In this document: positions 1 to 7,824 of the stretch, piece after piece
How the letters are laid out: every line of letters begins with the position of its first letter
How positions within the stretch are numbered: the first letter of the stretch is position 1
Source: a virus
Virus record (IMG/VR): IMGVR_UViG_3300017703_000408
Coordinates: 1 to 21,722 of that record
DNA: 21,722 nt
Reading direction: 5' to 3' (one strand)
Notes under the pieces: model-generated
Databases searched by the model: none
Seen by the model: only the letters and a program-made list of their open reading frames with translations
What the model was told of the DNA's origin: nothing
Translations under genes and position numbers: made by a program

Positions 1-48
1 GTCGTGCCGGAAGTCGTGCCGGAAGTCGTGCCGGAAGTCGTGCCGGAG
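1..48. repeat. 12-bp tandem repeat at the contig edge
   Basis: The unit gtcgtgccggaa occurs three times, then once more with one change (gtcgtgccggag). It is cut by the window edge, so the full copy number is unknown. On the minus strand it encodes an in-frame Thr-Ser-Gly-Thr repeat at the visible end of the left-edge protein. Twelve bases keep the frame, so copy-number change would alter linker length without disrupting the gene. Confidence 0.9.
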
Positions 49-1409
49 GTCGTGGTGCTTCCTGTTCCAGACCCCGCGATCCTATCCCAGACCCAACTTC
101 CAAACCCGCTCGCCTTGCCCTTGAGGGACTCGTACTTGTCCTTCCCCCAAGTCTGCATCTCTTCCCACGCCTGCCCGATCTTGGCCCCGGGGTCTGACGC
201 CCACTCCACAATCGTCTCTACGATTTCCTTGGAGGTCGGGCCAGGCATGATGCCCACATCACGGAGTAATTGATTGACCACCCCTGTCAAAGGCCCGGCA
301 CCTGCAAACAGGGCTGCCGTGGTGGCAACCTGAATCAAGTCACCGACCACAGTGTCTTTGCCCGCAAGCTCCTGCTGCGCCTCGGCGCTTAGCGAAGCTA
401 ATAGCTGGCCCCGCACGCCGTCAAAGAGTTGCGCTGAGCTTGCGATATCCTCTTCCGTGTCGAGCTTGCGCTGCTCCTGTCTGCCCTCGAACCCTTCGCC
501 TATCTCGCGAATACGGTCCAGCGCAGCCCCAAGCCCCTCCGTCTGCTTGATCTGCCGGAGGCGCATAATCTGGTCGTCGGTGGCGTCCGTACCCACCTGC
601 TCGCGGAAGAGCGTGCGAAGCCCCTTGCCGCCGGCGTCCTCACCCGTCGCCTCGTCCAGCGCTATGTCTTTGGGGTCTTGCCCCGCACCGCCGTAGCGAT
701 CCAGCAGGGCGTCGGAGCCGCTCCACTGAGCCTCGAACTCCGAGTCCGATAGTGCCAGCGTCGCCTTCAGCCCACGGAGATTCTCTACCAACGCGTTGCG
801 AGTATCCGCCGCCAGTGACGGGTCCGCCAACTGCTGGTCGATCGCAGATACCTGTTTCTCGAAGTCCGCCCGTGCGCGCTGCACAGGAGTCATCCGGTAC
901 AGCCGGACATCCTCTTTGAGTTGCGGGGAGAGGTTGCCCTCTAGCTCCAACGCGCTAAGACGCGACACCTTGGTAGCCGTGTCCGCTGCGGCAGGGTTGG
1001 CAATCATCGAACGAAGAAGGTTGCTCGCCTCGTCGTCGGCAAGCATCTGGGCGTTACGCTCGGCGTTGCGGTTGCCCGTCTGCACGTTCGCGGCGCCACG
1101 TTCCCGTGCAGCCTGCGCATTACGCTGCGAGACTTCAATCTCGCGCTGAATCTCTGCCGGGGTCCGAGTAGCCCAATCCGCGCGCAGTTCCGCATACTCT
1201 TCTTCAGACGACTCTATGCCGGAGGCGTCACGGAGGTCGCGGAAGCTCCCGATGAGCGTCTCAAGGAGCGCGCTGTTGTTGGGGGCAGGCGCAGGGTCAG
1301 GGGCAGGGGTAGTCGGAGGCGTGTTGTTGGCAGCATTCTCCGCCGCCAAGCGCGCCGCGCGGTCAGCCATGCTTTCGACATTGGTACCGGGGTCGAGTGG
1401 ATTCGGCAT
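1..1409 (-). CDS. Large virion-associated protein, C-terminus cut off by window edge (internal virion/ejection protein candidate)
   Basis: The ATG at 1409 lies four bases after the stop of the upstream gene and is preceded by GAAGAGG. The frame stays open for 469 codons to the left edge, so the protein is incomplete. Residues 1-50 are low complexity (Ala/Asn/Pro, including a TPAPDPAPAP stretch). Residues 50-330 are charged and mostly helical, rich in Ala, Gln, Glu and Arg. Around residues 355-390 there is a hydrophobic stretch (VATTAALFAGAG) that could insert in or lie on a membrane. The visible end is a Thr-Ser-Gly-Thr repeat encoded by a 12-bp tandem repeat. No family is recognised. Its place after the nozzle-like gene would suit an internal core or DNA-ejection protein, but that rests on position alone. 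Confidence 0.8.
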   Translation of the reverse strand, partial: MPNPLDPGTNVESMADRAARLAAENAANNTPPTTPAPDPAPAPNNSALLETLIGSFRDLRDASGIESSEEEYAELRADWATRTPAEIQREIEVSQRNAQAARERGAANVQTGNRNAERNAQMLADDEASNLLRSMIANPAAADTATKVSRLSALELEGNLSPQLKEDVRLYRMTPVQRARADFEKQVSAIDQQLADPSLAADTRNALVENLRGLKATLALSDSEFEAQWSGSDALLDRYGGAGQDPKDIALDEATGEDAGGKGLRTLFREQVGTDATDDQIMRLRQIKQTEGLGAALDRIREIGEGFEGRQEQRKLDTEEDIASSAQLFDGVRGQLLASLSAEAQQELAGKDTVVGDLIQVATTAALFAGAGPLTGVVNQLLRDVGIMPGPTSKEIVETIVEWASDPGAKIGQAWEEMQTWGKDKYESLKGKASGFGSWVWDRIAGSGTGSTTTSGTTSGTTSGTTSGT

Positions 1410-1413
1410 CGCC

Positions 1414-2073
1414 CTACCTCTTCATCATCTCGGCTACCACTTTCCAGTTGCCGTCTTTGACGGTGGGTACGAAGCCATATTCCACCAGATGGTGGGCGCG
1501 CACCTTTACGTGGCAGTGTACTCTGAAGCCATGCTCTCTCGCAACGACACTGAAGTACACGTCGGGGCTGACACGCCCGCCGTTCGCGTTCTTCTGCGTC
1601 CTGACGAACCAAGGGCGCGGCACCTGACGGAACACTTGGTGCTTCACCATCAACGCGCACCCGCCCGTGGCCCCGACCTCGTGAACCCCCTCTGTTGACG
1701 GGGGCCAGCGGCGATTGAACAGCCACTTGTCCGTGTCGTTCTGCACGAGGAATATCGGAAGATCGTCTTCCGTCCTTCCCACGCAGAACCCGCTCACGAT
1801 GTCCTTGTCCGCGAGCAACAGATCCCAGATCGTGCTGTGCGGGTACACCATGTCTGTGTCCAGCATCAGCGCGTGAGTGAAGCCCTCGTCGACCGTCTTT
1901 TGAGCGATCTTGGTGCGCATCACATCGGGAGTCTTGCCCGTGACGAACTCTACAATAGTGCCACGTGGACGCGCCATCTGCGCCAAGGACTCCGCAAACG
2001 GAGCCGGTACAGTCGCCTGATTGCTCAGGACGCCAACGTAGACCTTGAACTCAGGCTTTGCCTGCTTTGCCAT
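1414..2073 (-). CDS. Glycosyltransferase-like protein (GT-A type), copy 2
   Basis: About 220 residues, GT-A-like. The N-terminal beta strand (FKVYVGVLSNQ) is followed near residues 69-80 by THALMLDTDMVYP, whose DTD fits the metal- and nucleotide-sugar-binding DxD motif. Later come an EVGATGGCALM loop and a PDVYFSVVAREHGFRV segment typical of the acceptor side. It shares these blocks with the protein at 9789-10613, so the two are paralogues. The likely role is sugar transfer to a virion protein, host glycan or DNA; the substrate cannot be told from sequence. The start chosen is the ATG at 2073; an in-frame GTG at 2079 is possible. GGGG near the start is a plausible ribosome site and partly overlaps a hairpin at 2081-2093. 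It could instead be an inactive glycosyltransferase fold used for binding. Confidence 0.8.
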   Translation of the reverse strand: MAKQAKPEFKVYVGVLSNQATVPAPFAESLAQMARPRGTIVEFVTGKTPDVMRTKIAQKTVDEGFTHALMLDTDMVYPHSTIWDLLLADKDIVSGFCVGRTEDDLPIFLVQNDTDKWLFNRRWPPSTEGVHEVGATGGCALMVKHQVFRQVPRPWFVRTQKNANGGRVSPDVYFSVVAREHGFRVHCHVKVRAHHLVEYGFVPTVKDGNWKVVAEMMKR

Positions 2074-2080
2074 ATCCACC

Positions 2081-2093
2081 CCGACTTTGTCGG
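2081..2093 (-). other. Stem-loop abutting a UAA stop codon
   Basis: On the minus strand CCGAC-AAA-GTCGG forms a perfect 5-bp stem with a 3-base loop. It begins directly after the TAA of the upstream small gene and ends at the G run that may serve as ribosome site for the glycosyltransferase-like gene. It could slow ribosomes, protect the 3' end or hide the next ribosome site. It is seen in sequence only. Confidence 0.5.
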
Positions 2094-2408
2094 TTATCCG
2101 CCAAACAGTGTGGCGAGGAGTTCGAGTATCTTGTCGATCTGGCTTAGACCGAGCGCCGCTGCGCCCGTGCCGCCCACCGTAGCTACCTGGCGGGTCTTGC
2201 TGCCCTTCTGATGGTCAGCCTGCTTCTTGGTCGCCTTCTCAAGCGCTACTATTCGCGCGTGATAGTCCAACTGGTTGCTGGTCAGCACCGGCAGGACTTC
2301 CAGTTTGTCGTCGATCTTCGCTCGATGTTCGTCCGCTTGGTCCAGCCGGTACAGCATCATCGGCTGGTTTCCGGCTAGCGCCTGGACTTGCTCTTCCACG
2401 CTCGCCAT
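2094..2408 (-). CDS. Small coiled-coil protein with hydrophobic C-terminus
   Basis: The ATG at 2408 is chosen because GGAGAG sits seven bases upstream; an in-frame ATG at 2447 has no such site. The 104-residue product begins MASVEEQVQALAG, then a charged heptad-like helix (about residues 18-65), a basic patch (KKQADHQKGSKTRQ), and a hydrophobic end (VATVGGTGAAALGLSQIDKILELLATLFGG in outline). A coiled coil followed by a hydrophobic tail is reminiscent of XhlA-type or other small phage membrane-associated proteins, but the tail is only moderately hydrophobic. No family can be assigned. The gene overlaps the frame at 2239-2541. Confidence 0.65.
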   Translation of the reverse strand: MASVEEQVQALAGNQPMMLYRLDQADEHRAKIDDKLEVLPVLTSNQLDYHARIVALEKATKKQADHQKGSKTRQVATVGGTGAAALGLSQIDKILELLATLFGG

Positions 2409-2541
2409 GGTCGAACTCTCCGTTTTCGAGCCTCGCGTTGAACGCACGTAGCGTATCTACGCCGTCGGTTGTGTGGACTATTGGGGGGGCTTCGGGAACC
2501 CGGTGAACGATAGCCTTGAACGCCGAAACTAGACTCTTCAC
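2239..2541 (-). CDS. Possible small overlapping gene, unknown function
   Basis: A GTG at 2541 is preceded by AAAGG at seven bases; an ATG at 2556 opens the same frame but lacks a ribosome site. The first 50 or so residues (MKSLVSAFKAIVHRVPEAPP, then VHTTDGVDTLRAFNARLENG) look like real protein. They fill the stretch between the fibre gene and the next small gene, which would otherwise be empty for about 180 bases. The remaining half overlaps the neighbouring coding frame by 170 bases and is rich in Pro, Arg, Ser and Gly, as expected of a frame shadow. Either this is a true overlapping gene or the real product ends or shifts frame near 2400. No family recognised. Confidence 0.4.
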   Translation of the reverse strand: MKSLVSAFKAIVHRVPEAPPIVHTTDGVDTLRAFNARLENGEFDHGERGRASPGASRKPADDAVPAGPSGRTSSEDRRQTGSPAGADQQPVGLSRANSSA

Positions 2542-2577
2542 GCGGCCGCCTTTCATTTTGATGGCGACGGGATAAGC

Positions 2578-2589
2578 CGCCTCTCGGCG
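2578..2589 (-). other. GNRA-loop hairpin abutting a UAA stop codon
   Basis: On the minus strand CGCC-GAGA-GGCG follows directly after the TAA of the fibre-like gene. The stem is only 4 bp, but the loop belongs to the stable GNRA class. There is no U-rich tract, so it does not look like an intrinsic terminator. Confidence 0.4.
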
Positions 2590-3630
2590 TTACTCTTCCA
2601 CAAGCTCGTCCGGTAGCGCCCTCGATGGCCGCGCTAGGCTTGGCTTGTGGGTTGACAGCGTAGACGCGTCCGTCAGGACGCCCCTAATCTCCTCGTACCA
2701 GTCTGCCGCCTCAGTGGGGAACCTGGCACGAAGGAAGTTGAACATCCGCTCCAGATGGAACACCCGCGTGGTGTCCGTAGGCCCGTCATACTCGTGGAAC
2801 CACCACTCCCCCGTCAACGGGTTGTGGGGGCTTATCTGCGTGGCGGTGCCGCCCTCGTCCATCGCAAACAACTCCGCGCTCGCGGACACGTCCTTCGAGA
2901 AGATGCACGCCATGTTGGCGACCGTGCCAGGGTTCGACCCCTGGTTGTCCATGTAGAACCCGCCGTCCTGAGACAGCCGAGACACCGTCGTGCGCCCCTT
3001 AGCGTCCGTAGTCTTGGCGAAGTTCCAGTTGCCGTTGTTCACAGTCAGCGACCAGTTCAGATCCGTCTGGTCGCTCTCCATCATGAAGAACTTGGGCGCC
3101 GATCCCGTCACCGTCGCCCCGGTAGCCGTGATCGACCCGGCGAACGTAGCGTCCCCCGTGGACTTCGCGATCGCGAGAAGCTCAGTCCCCGCCGTCACGT
3201 CGTAAAGCTCGAAGTTGTCGCTGTCGCTGTTGTCGATTCCGAGCGTGTAGACCTGCGCGCCCGTTAGCTCAAACTGGATGCTCGCGTCACCCGCGCCCGC
3301 CTGCTCGATGCTCAGTATCGACTCGTCGGCGGTGTCCATCGTGTCGTCGTTGTTGGCGTAGAACTCATACGCGCCGCTCACCGACCGGAGGCCAACCTCG
3401 ACCCACAGCGGCTTGCTGTTCGCGCCGATCAGCCGCGAGTACAGGTGCGTCTTACCGTCCGCGTCGACGCGCACGCGCTGCTCCCCAATCGGGACAGGGT
3501 CGCGCCCTAGCGTAGTCGTAGGCGCCGTCTCCACGCGATAGGGGCGCAGAGCCGTCTCCAAGGAGTCGAGCGCATAGGTGGCGCTCGTAGCGACTTCCTC
3601 TGCCTCTGTGCCAAGGACGCGGAACGCCAT
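2590..3630 (-). CDS. Tail fibre/appendage-like structural protein
   Basis: 346 residues. The N-terminal 30 residues are helical and may be the attachment end. Residues 115-175 (YTLGIDNSDSDNFELYDV, then LLAIAKSTGDATFAGSITATG) match a pattern common in tail-fibre and virion appendage proteins: a repeated beta segment closed by G-x-I-x-x-T-G. Residues 240-270 carry FSKDVSASAELFAMDEGG and TQISPHNP, followed by a Trp-rich strand and a helical end (MFNFLRARF). That FSKD/SPH block recurs in the protein starting at 18808. The ATG overlaps the upstream stop as TAATG, with GAGGCG eight bases upstream, so the gene is probably translationally coupled to the nozzle-like gene. It is probably exposed on the virion; the receptor is unknown. 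Confidence 0.75.
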   Translation of the reverse strand: MAFRVLGTEAEEVATSATYALDSLETALRPYRVETAPTTTLGRDPVPIGEQRVRVDADGKTHLYSRLIGANSKPLWVEVGLRSVSGAYEFYANNDDTMDTADESILSIEQAGAGDASIQFELTGAQVYTLGIDNSDSDNFELYDVTAGTELLAIAKSTGDATFAGSITATGATVTGSAPKFFMMESDQTDLNWSLTVNNGNWNFAKTTDAKGRTTVSRLSQDGGFYMDNQGSNPGTVANMACIFSKDVSASAELFAMDEGGTATQISPHNPLTGEWWFHEYDGPTDTTRVFHLERMFNFLRARFPTEAADWYEEIRGVLTDASTLSTHKPSLARPSRALPDELVEE

Positions 3631-5957
3631 TAGTGGTACGCCTCGTATTCAAGCTGGATCATCGTGATCTTGCCGAACTCTGTAATGCTGCCAGAATGCG
3701 TGATCGTCACCTCTACCTGCGCGCTATGCCCCTGCCCCATAAACCCGACGGTGTAGTTGTTGGCCTTCGACGGCTCGTAGGCGGAGGGGGTGATGCTAGC
3801 GGTTGTCTCGTCGTCCACGTACACCTTCACAGTGCAGGACATACCGTCGGCGCCCGCACCAAGCCCCTGAATGATCTTCACCCCGGTAAACTGCGTCAAC
3901 TCGTCGAAGCGATGCGGCGGGGGAGCCACCGTGAGGGTGAAAGTCTGGTCGGTATCCCTGGTAGACGTGGGCGCCTCTAACGTTGCCAGCGCGCTCCATG
4001 TCAAACTGCGCGCCCCCACACCTGCGGCATCCCCAGGAGCCACTAGGAAGGACGGCCCCGTGATTTGGGTATTGGCGTCTTGATTCACCCCGATAGTGCC
4101 GAGCATGGCGTTCGCGGAGAAGTCCGAGAAGGACGTCCAGTGATCGGTGTCTCGGTAGTAGACAAGCAGAGTATCGTGGACTAACCCGTAGCGTAGAGAA
4201 GTCGCTGTGCCAGCGGCCCCCGTGTCCTCTACCGCCCAAGACGACGTGATTACATCGGAGCCGTCATCCACGGCCGATATGATCCCCCAATTCTGAGCGT
4301 ACCCGAATAAGCCGTCACTCTCTACGTATGTGCCTTTTACGTAGGACGACAGATCCCACGATGTGCCGGCAGTGTGTGTCCGCTCCGTATCTGCCGCGCC
4401 GAAGACCACGTTGGCGCCTGCCGCAGCGTCCGTAAGTGTCCCGACCGGGCCGTCCAGATGGGTGTTGCCCACGGACACCACGTACTTGTCCTGATGCCTA
4501 CCTGCGTGGACAAACCACATGTCGCCAAGATCGTGCTGGCGAAGCCTACGCTCGACAGCCTTAGAGCGGACCACGAAGGACTGCCCGTTCGTCTCGTATA
4601 TCTGACTGTCTGTCCCCATGAACATGAGCGTGCCGTTATACGCCATCATCGTGCGCGGGAACCCGCACCCGACTGCGGAGGGGACTTCCCTGACCTCGAT
4701 GTCCCCGATGTGAGTCCCGATGATGTGGTAGCAGGAGTGCTGCGTAAACGCGAGGATGCCGTCCTGCGTCGGGTGAGCCTCCAACGCGGTTAGGCGACTG
4801 TGCGACCCCCCAACAGTGACGCTGTTTTCTGCGGGGAACCAGTCGGGGAACACACCGTCCGCAGTCACCTTGGAGAATCGCACCGTGTTAGGCGATATAG
4901 CCGCATACACGACGTTCTTGCTGGTCGCGAGGAAGTTGGGGAGTTCCGTCAACTGGTCGTGGTCTAGCGTGTCGTTCGCGGCCCCCAGCGTGTAACTAAG
5001 CGTCGAGCCTGCCCCACCAGGGTCATGGTACTCGGTACCAGTCACCCATACCGCATCCGTGGTCCCCGCCGTATCGTTATTAATGCTGTAGGTGTTGTTG
5101 GCGTCGAGCGCGGCGGCCTTTTTATACACCGTGGTGGCTTCCGCCGCTGCCTCGGTATCGTGAGAATCCGTGATGTAGTAGATGATCTTGTCCCACTGCG
5201 CATCCACCGAGTACGTCAGGGTGAAGTTCAGTGTCTTGTTGGACGCGTCTGTCTGCGCAGCTACTACCGTCGCAGGGGCCGTCTCGACCCCGTAGGTGCT
5301 GTTGTAATAGGTGTAGGTGACGCCGTACCACTTCGACGCTTCAAGGTCGTTGTTGCTGTCCCCGCCGATCGACCCCGCCGCGTCCGTTACGCTGACACTG
5401 GCAGGGGTAGTAGGCGCAGAAGCCCCGACGTTGTACACACGGGCGGTGCTTAGGACCAGTCCCGTAGCGTCGCCCCAACTCATGTGGCGATTGCCGCCCG
5501 CCCCCAGCCCAAAGAAGACGCGCTCGTCAAATGCCAAGAACGGGGCGTACAACTGCTCGTGCCAGTAAGCCTCTACATCTACCCCCGAAGTACTCGTGCT
5601 GTAGTTCTTCACACTAGCAGAGGAGATGGCGTAGGACTCTTCGTTGACCTGCAAGCACGCGTCGTGCGCGCTGATAGTGAACATAAAGTGGCGAGTGCGA
5701 GGGGAGGCTACCGCGCCGGCGGCAAGCCCCGCCTCGATCGCGGAGAAGGTCGCCATCTTCGTGATGAGTCCCCGAGTCGCCCCTGTATTGTCCGGGCCAC
5801 TAAGCAGGGCAGGGCGCGGGACAATCCTGCCCCGGTAGTCAATCTCCGCGTTGTCCATGACCTCTAGCACGCCGCGCTCGTCTGTACGGAATCCGTGATT
5901 CTCGTTCAGACCGCCCGTGAAGTCGCGCCACGAGATGTACTTCTTACGCGTTGCCAT
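3630..5957 (-). CDS. Large virion protein, probable tail nozzle (tail tubular protein B-like)
   Basis: 775 residues, Thr-, Ser- and Asp-rich and almost entirely predicted beta. It begins with KKYISWRDFTGGLNENHGF, then DNAEIDYRGRIVPRPALL. This N-terminal layout (a 'drop-in' gly-gly-leu segment, then one line on node positions, then a 'pr/rPG'-like strand) recurs in phage nozzle or stopper beta-propeller proteins. The length is close to T7 gp12 (about 790 residues), and the gene lies downstream of the adaptor as in T7-like phages. No transmembrane segment or enzyme motif is seen. The role as the outer tube of a short tail is inferred from architecture and position; a siphovirus-type tail protein is the alternative. 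The start overlaps the previous gene by 14 bases. Confidence 0.75.
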   Translation of the reverse strand: MATRKKYISWRDFTGGLNENHGFRTDERGVLEVMDNAEIDYRGRIVPRPALLSGPDNTGATRGLITKMATFSAIEAGLAAGAVASPRTRHFMFTISAHDACLQVNEESYAISSASVKNYSTSTSGVDVEAYWHEQLYAPFLAFDERVFFGLGAGGNRHMSWGDATGLVLSTARVYNVGASAPTTPASVSVTDAAGSIGGDSNNDLEASKWYGVTYTYYNSTYGVETAPATVVAAQTDASNKTLNFTLTYSVDAQWDKIIYYITDSHDTEAAAEATTVYKKAAALDANNTYSINNDTAGTTDAVWVTGTEYHDPGGAGSTLSYTLGAANDTLDHDQLTELPNFLATSKNVVYAAISPNTVRFSKVTADGVFPDWFPAENSVTVGGSHSRLTALEAHPTQDGILAFTQHSCYHIIGTHIGDIEVREVPSAVGCGFPRTMMAYNGTLMFMGTDSQIYETNGQSFVVRSKAVERRLRQHDLGDMWFVHAGRHQDKYVVSVGNTHLDGPVGTLTDAAAGANVVFGAADTERTHTAGTSWDLSSYVKGTYVESDGLFGYAQNWGIISAVDDGSDVITSSWAVEDTGAAGTATSLRYGLVHDTLLVYYRDTDHWTSFSDFSANAMLGTIGVNQDANTQITGPSFLVAPGDAAGVGARSLTWSALATLEAPTSTRDTDQTFTLTVAPPPHRFDELTQFTGVKIIQGLGAGADGMSCTVKVYVDDETTASITPSAYEPSKANNYTVGFMGQGHSAQVEVTITHSGSITEFGKITMIQLEYEAYH

Positions 5958-6228
5958 CCTCGGATGACTCCTCGGGTGCTTCCCCCACCGTATCTGGGGC
6001 GTCCTGCTCGGTGAACGTAAGCGCCTGCTCGTCGAACTGGACCTTCACGTCCCCGATGCCCATTGCCTTGCCCGCCGCCATGGACGTGTCCAACAGCCGC
6101 TTGTTCAGCCATTGGAGCCGCTGCCATGCCTCCGACTGCTCGACCTCTTTCCACGTCTCGTCACGTAGAGTCCGCACCGCCAGCACCGCCACACGGTCGT
6201 CGCCCTCGATCTTATGGACTTTGCCCAT
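5944..6228 (-). CDS. Small acidic protein, unknown function
   Basis: 94 residues, starting MGKVHKIEGDDRVAVLAVRT. A central helix (ETWKEVEQSEAWQRLQWLNKR) is followed by LLDTSMAAGKAMGIGDVKV and a very acidic end (EAPEESSEDGNA). GAGGCG about eight bases upstream supports the ATG at 6228. It overlaps the preceding gene by 17 bases and the following nozzle-like gene by 14, so it is clearly part of one translationally coupled run. No family is recognised. Its size and position between structural genes would fit a chaperone or connector accessory, but nothing shows it directly. Confidence 0.7.
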   Translation of the reverse strand: MGKVHKIEGDDRVAVLAVRTLRDETWKEVEQSEAWQRLQWLNKRLLDTSMAAGKAMGIGDVKVQFDEQALTFTEQDAPDTVGEAPEESSEDGNA

Positions 6229-6484
6229 TGAACATTCGCCTCATGTCGTCGCGCTGCTTCTTAGCCGCGCGCTTGTTGGCGGCGTCTACACGCCGGTTTT
6301 CCTTCGCAATCTCGCCCATCATGTGTTCGCTCACAAGGCGCGTCTCGCCGCCCCCGAGCTTGACAGAGGGGTTGGTGATCCGCTCACGGGCGTTGTGGTC
6401 CCCACGCGCATGTGGAAGCTCACGCTTCCTCGGCTTTGTCTTCTCGCGCGCCGCGCGCTGGTTAGGAAGTTCGCGCTTTCTCAT
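6212..6484 (-). CDS. Small highly basic protein, unknown function
   Basis: The ATG at 6484 is chosen because it overlaps the upstream stop as ATGA; a longer frame opening at 6616 lies wholly inside the upstream gene. The 90-residue product is very rich in Arg and Lys, begins MRKRELPNQRAAREKTKPRK and has a second KRELP block a few residues later, so the N-terminus carries a short internal repeat. The C-terminal half is a helix with alternating basic residues and Ala (ENRRVDAANKRAAKKQRDDM). DNA or RNA binding, or electrostatic contact inside the virion, is plausible. No family recognised. Confidence 0.65.
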   Translation of the reverse strand: MRKRELPNQRAAREKTKPRKRELPHARGDHNARERITNPSVKLGGGETRLVSEHMMGEIAKENRRVDAANKRAAKKQRDDMRRMFNGQSP

Positions 6485-7512
6485 ATGCCTACTCCCGTAA
6501 GAGCGAGTGACAGCCTCGGCGTCGCAGTACCCCAGATCGACAGCAGGGGGTCGTCGTCTGTCCCCGCCGCATCTGCCGAGTTGAACCGCACACGCGACCA
6601 GTTCGTGTCGCTCCACGTCGGCTCTACGTCCGCAGCGTCATACGTCGCCTCGCGGATGCCCAGCTTCGTAATCCCCGTCAGAGACACCTGCGCAATCCCG
6701 GTGCCGCTCAACGAGAAGACGTTGTCCGCCGCCGCGTTCCACGCCGCGTAGGTGATATCGCCGCTCAACGCCGTAGAACCGAACGAGTTGTAGTCCCCCG
6801 CTGCGGGGTTCGCATCGTCTGCCGGCGCGCTCGTGTAGATGTTGAATGTCGGGGAGATGGAGTTAGCATCGGTCTTGTCCGTCCCCGATAGCGTCACCGT
6901 CGCCTTGGTGAGGCTGATGCCGTTTGTGATCGTCGAGGTGTCGAACGTGAACAGCGTGCGCCACAGGTTGCGCCACGTATCGCTGCTGTTGTCGCCCCGT
7001 ATCGCCGCCTGGTTTGGAGACGACGCGCTCGTAGCAGTCGTCCCGACATGTCCCTGAACGTTTGCCCAAGTATCCCCGTTACCCGCCGTCGCCACATACC
7101 CTACCATCGAATCCGCCGTCGTCGTCTCTGGATGCGCCTCGGGGTTGAACGTCCCCGTCTCGGCAAACGCCACCTTCGGGAACGGCGACACCGGCGTCCA
7201 TACGGCGGACAGATAGTCCTGCCACTCCCGCATACGCTCGACGTAAGGAACCAGCCCGAGAGACATCTTCGGCGCGCACGAGTACTGCCCGATAACCGGA
7301 AGTGCGCGTGGACGGCGGAGACTCCACAGCGCGTGTAGAGCCGTAGGATGGTACTCGTCCAAGTAGAGCGCGTAGTTGGGGCCTATCTCCACCATAGGGC
7401 GGGCAGGGCTTCGTCTATGGACGCCCAGCAGACGCCGGCCGCGCGGCGTATTCCCCAACAGGACTAGCGCACGCTGGTGCTTCTCAAACCACGCCGTATC
7501 AAGCGCTGGCAT
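6481..7512 (-). CDS. Virion appendage protein with C-terminal beta-sandwich
   Basis: 343 residues in two parts. Residues 1-110 are rich in Arg, Pro, Leu and Trp (ENKHQRALVLLGNTPRGR-like start) and may anchor to the virion. Residues 115-343 follow a widespread phage and secreted-protein pattern: FNPEAHPETTTADSMVGY, then a WRTLFTFDTSTI strand, a LTKATVTLSGT strand and an LGIREATYD strand near the end. That is a jelly-roll-like beta-sandwich often found at the exposed end of fibres and in carbohydrate-binding contexts. The start overlaps the previous stop as TGATG, and GGAGGA lies six bases upstream. The binding target is unknown. It might be a decoration rather than a tail protein. Confidence 0.7.
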   Translation of the reverse strand: MPALDTAWFEKHQRALVLLGNTPRGRRLLGVHRRSPARPMVEIGPNYALYLDEYHPTALHALWSLRRPRALPVIGQYSCAPKMSLGLVPYVERMREWQDYLSAVWTPVSPFPKVAFAETGTFNPEAHPETTTADSMVGYVATAGNGDTWANVQGHVGTTATSASSPNQAAIRGDNSSDTWRNLWRTLFTFDTSTITNGISLTKATVTLSGTDKTDANSISPTFNIYTSAPADDANPAAGDYNSFGSTALSGDITYAAWNAAADNVFSLSGTGIAQVSLTGITKLGIREATYDAADVEPTWSDTNWSRVRFNSADAAGTDDDPLLSIWGTATPRLSLALTGVGI

Positions 7513-7823
7513 CAGCGGTCCTCCGTGCGAGTAGGCTTGCGACGTGGCGCCCGACGCCGCACCTGAGAGGGCAGCTTAGTCCGCGCGTCCGCATCGTTCA
7601 GGTAGTCGTTCAGGTAGTCGTTCATGTAATCCACCACCTGCGCCCTGGACACCGGGGTGCGGAAGACGAGACGTTTGTTCTGAAGAAGCGTGTTGCGCCC
7701 GTACTGGCGGGTGGTAGCGCCATCCTCGTCAACTACGCCAGCAAACGCCCCCTCGTACAGAGACACGTGCGCGATGTTGCCCACGACAGCCTGGATCTTG
7801 TAGTCGACGTGCGTACCCGCCAT
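7512..7823 (-). CDS. Small structural-module protein with DYLN repeats and basic tail
   Basis: 103 residues. The first 60 are beta-rich (THVDYKIQAVVGNIAHVSLY, then NTLLQNKRLVFRTPVS). They are followed by a short acidic repeat (MNDYLNDYLND) encoded by a 12-bp tandem repeat, and a basic tail rich in Arg (RRRAPRRKPTRTEDR). GGAGA six bases before the ATG supports the start, one base after the upstream stop. No family is recognised. The tripartite layout (folded domain, acidic repeat, basic tail) suggests a small adaptor or accessory virion protein. Confidence 0.7.
   Translation of the reverse strand: MAGTHVDYKIQAVVGNIAHVSLYEGAFAGVVDEDGATTRQYGRNTLLQNKRLVFRTPVSRAQVVDYMNDYLNDYLNDADARTKLPSQVRRRAPRRKPTRTEDR
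7596..7631. repeat. 12-bp tandem repeat, three copies (third degenerate)
   Basis: gttcaggtagtc occurs twice in a row, then gttcatgtaatc with two changes. It lies in frame and encodes the repeated Asn-Asp-Tyr-Leu/Met of the small protein at 7512-7823. Because the unit is a multiple of three, copy-number changes keep the frame. Confidence 0.85.
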
Positions 7824-7824
7824 C

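Noticed and set aside
7596-7631. Short direct repeats considered as CRISPR-like
   Set aside because: Adjacent 12-bp units without spacers, in frame within a gene; no cas genes in the window.
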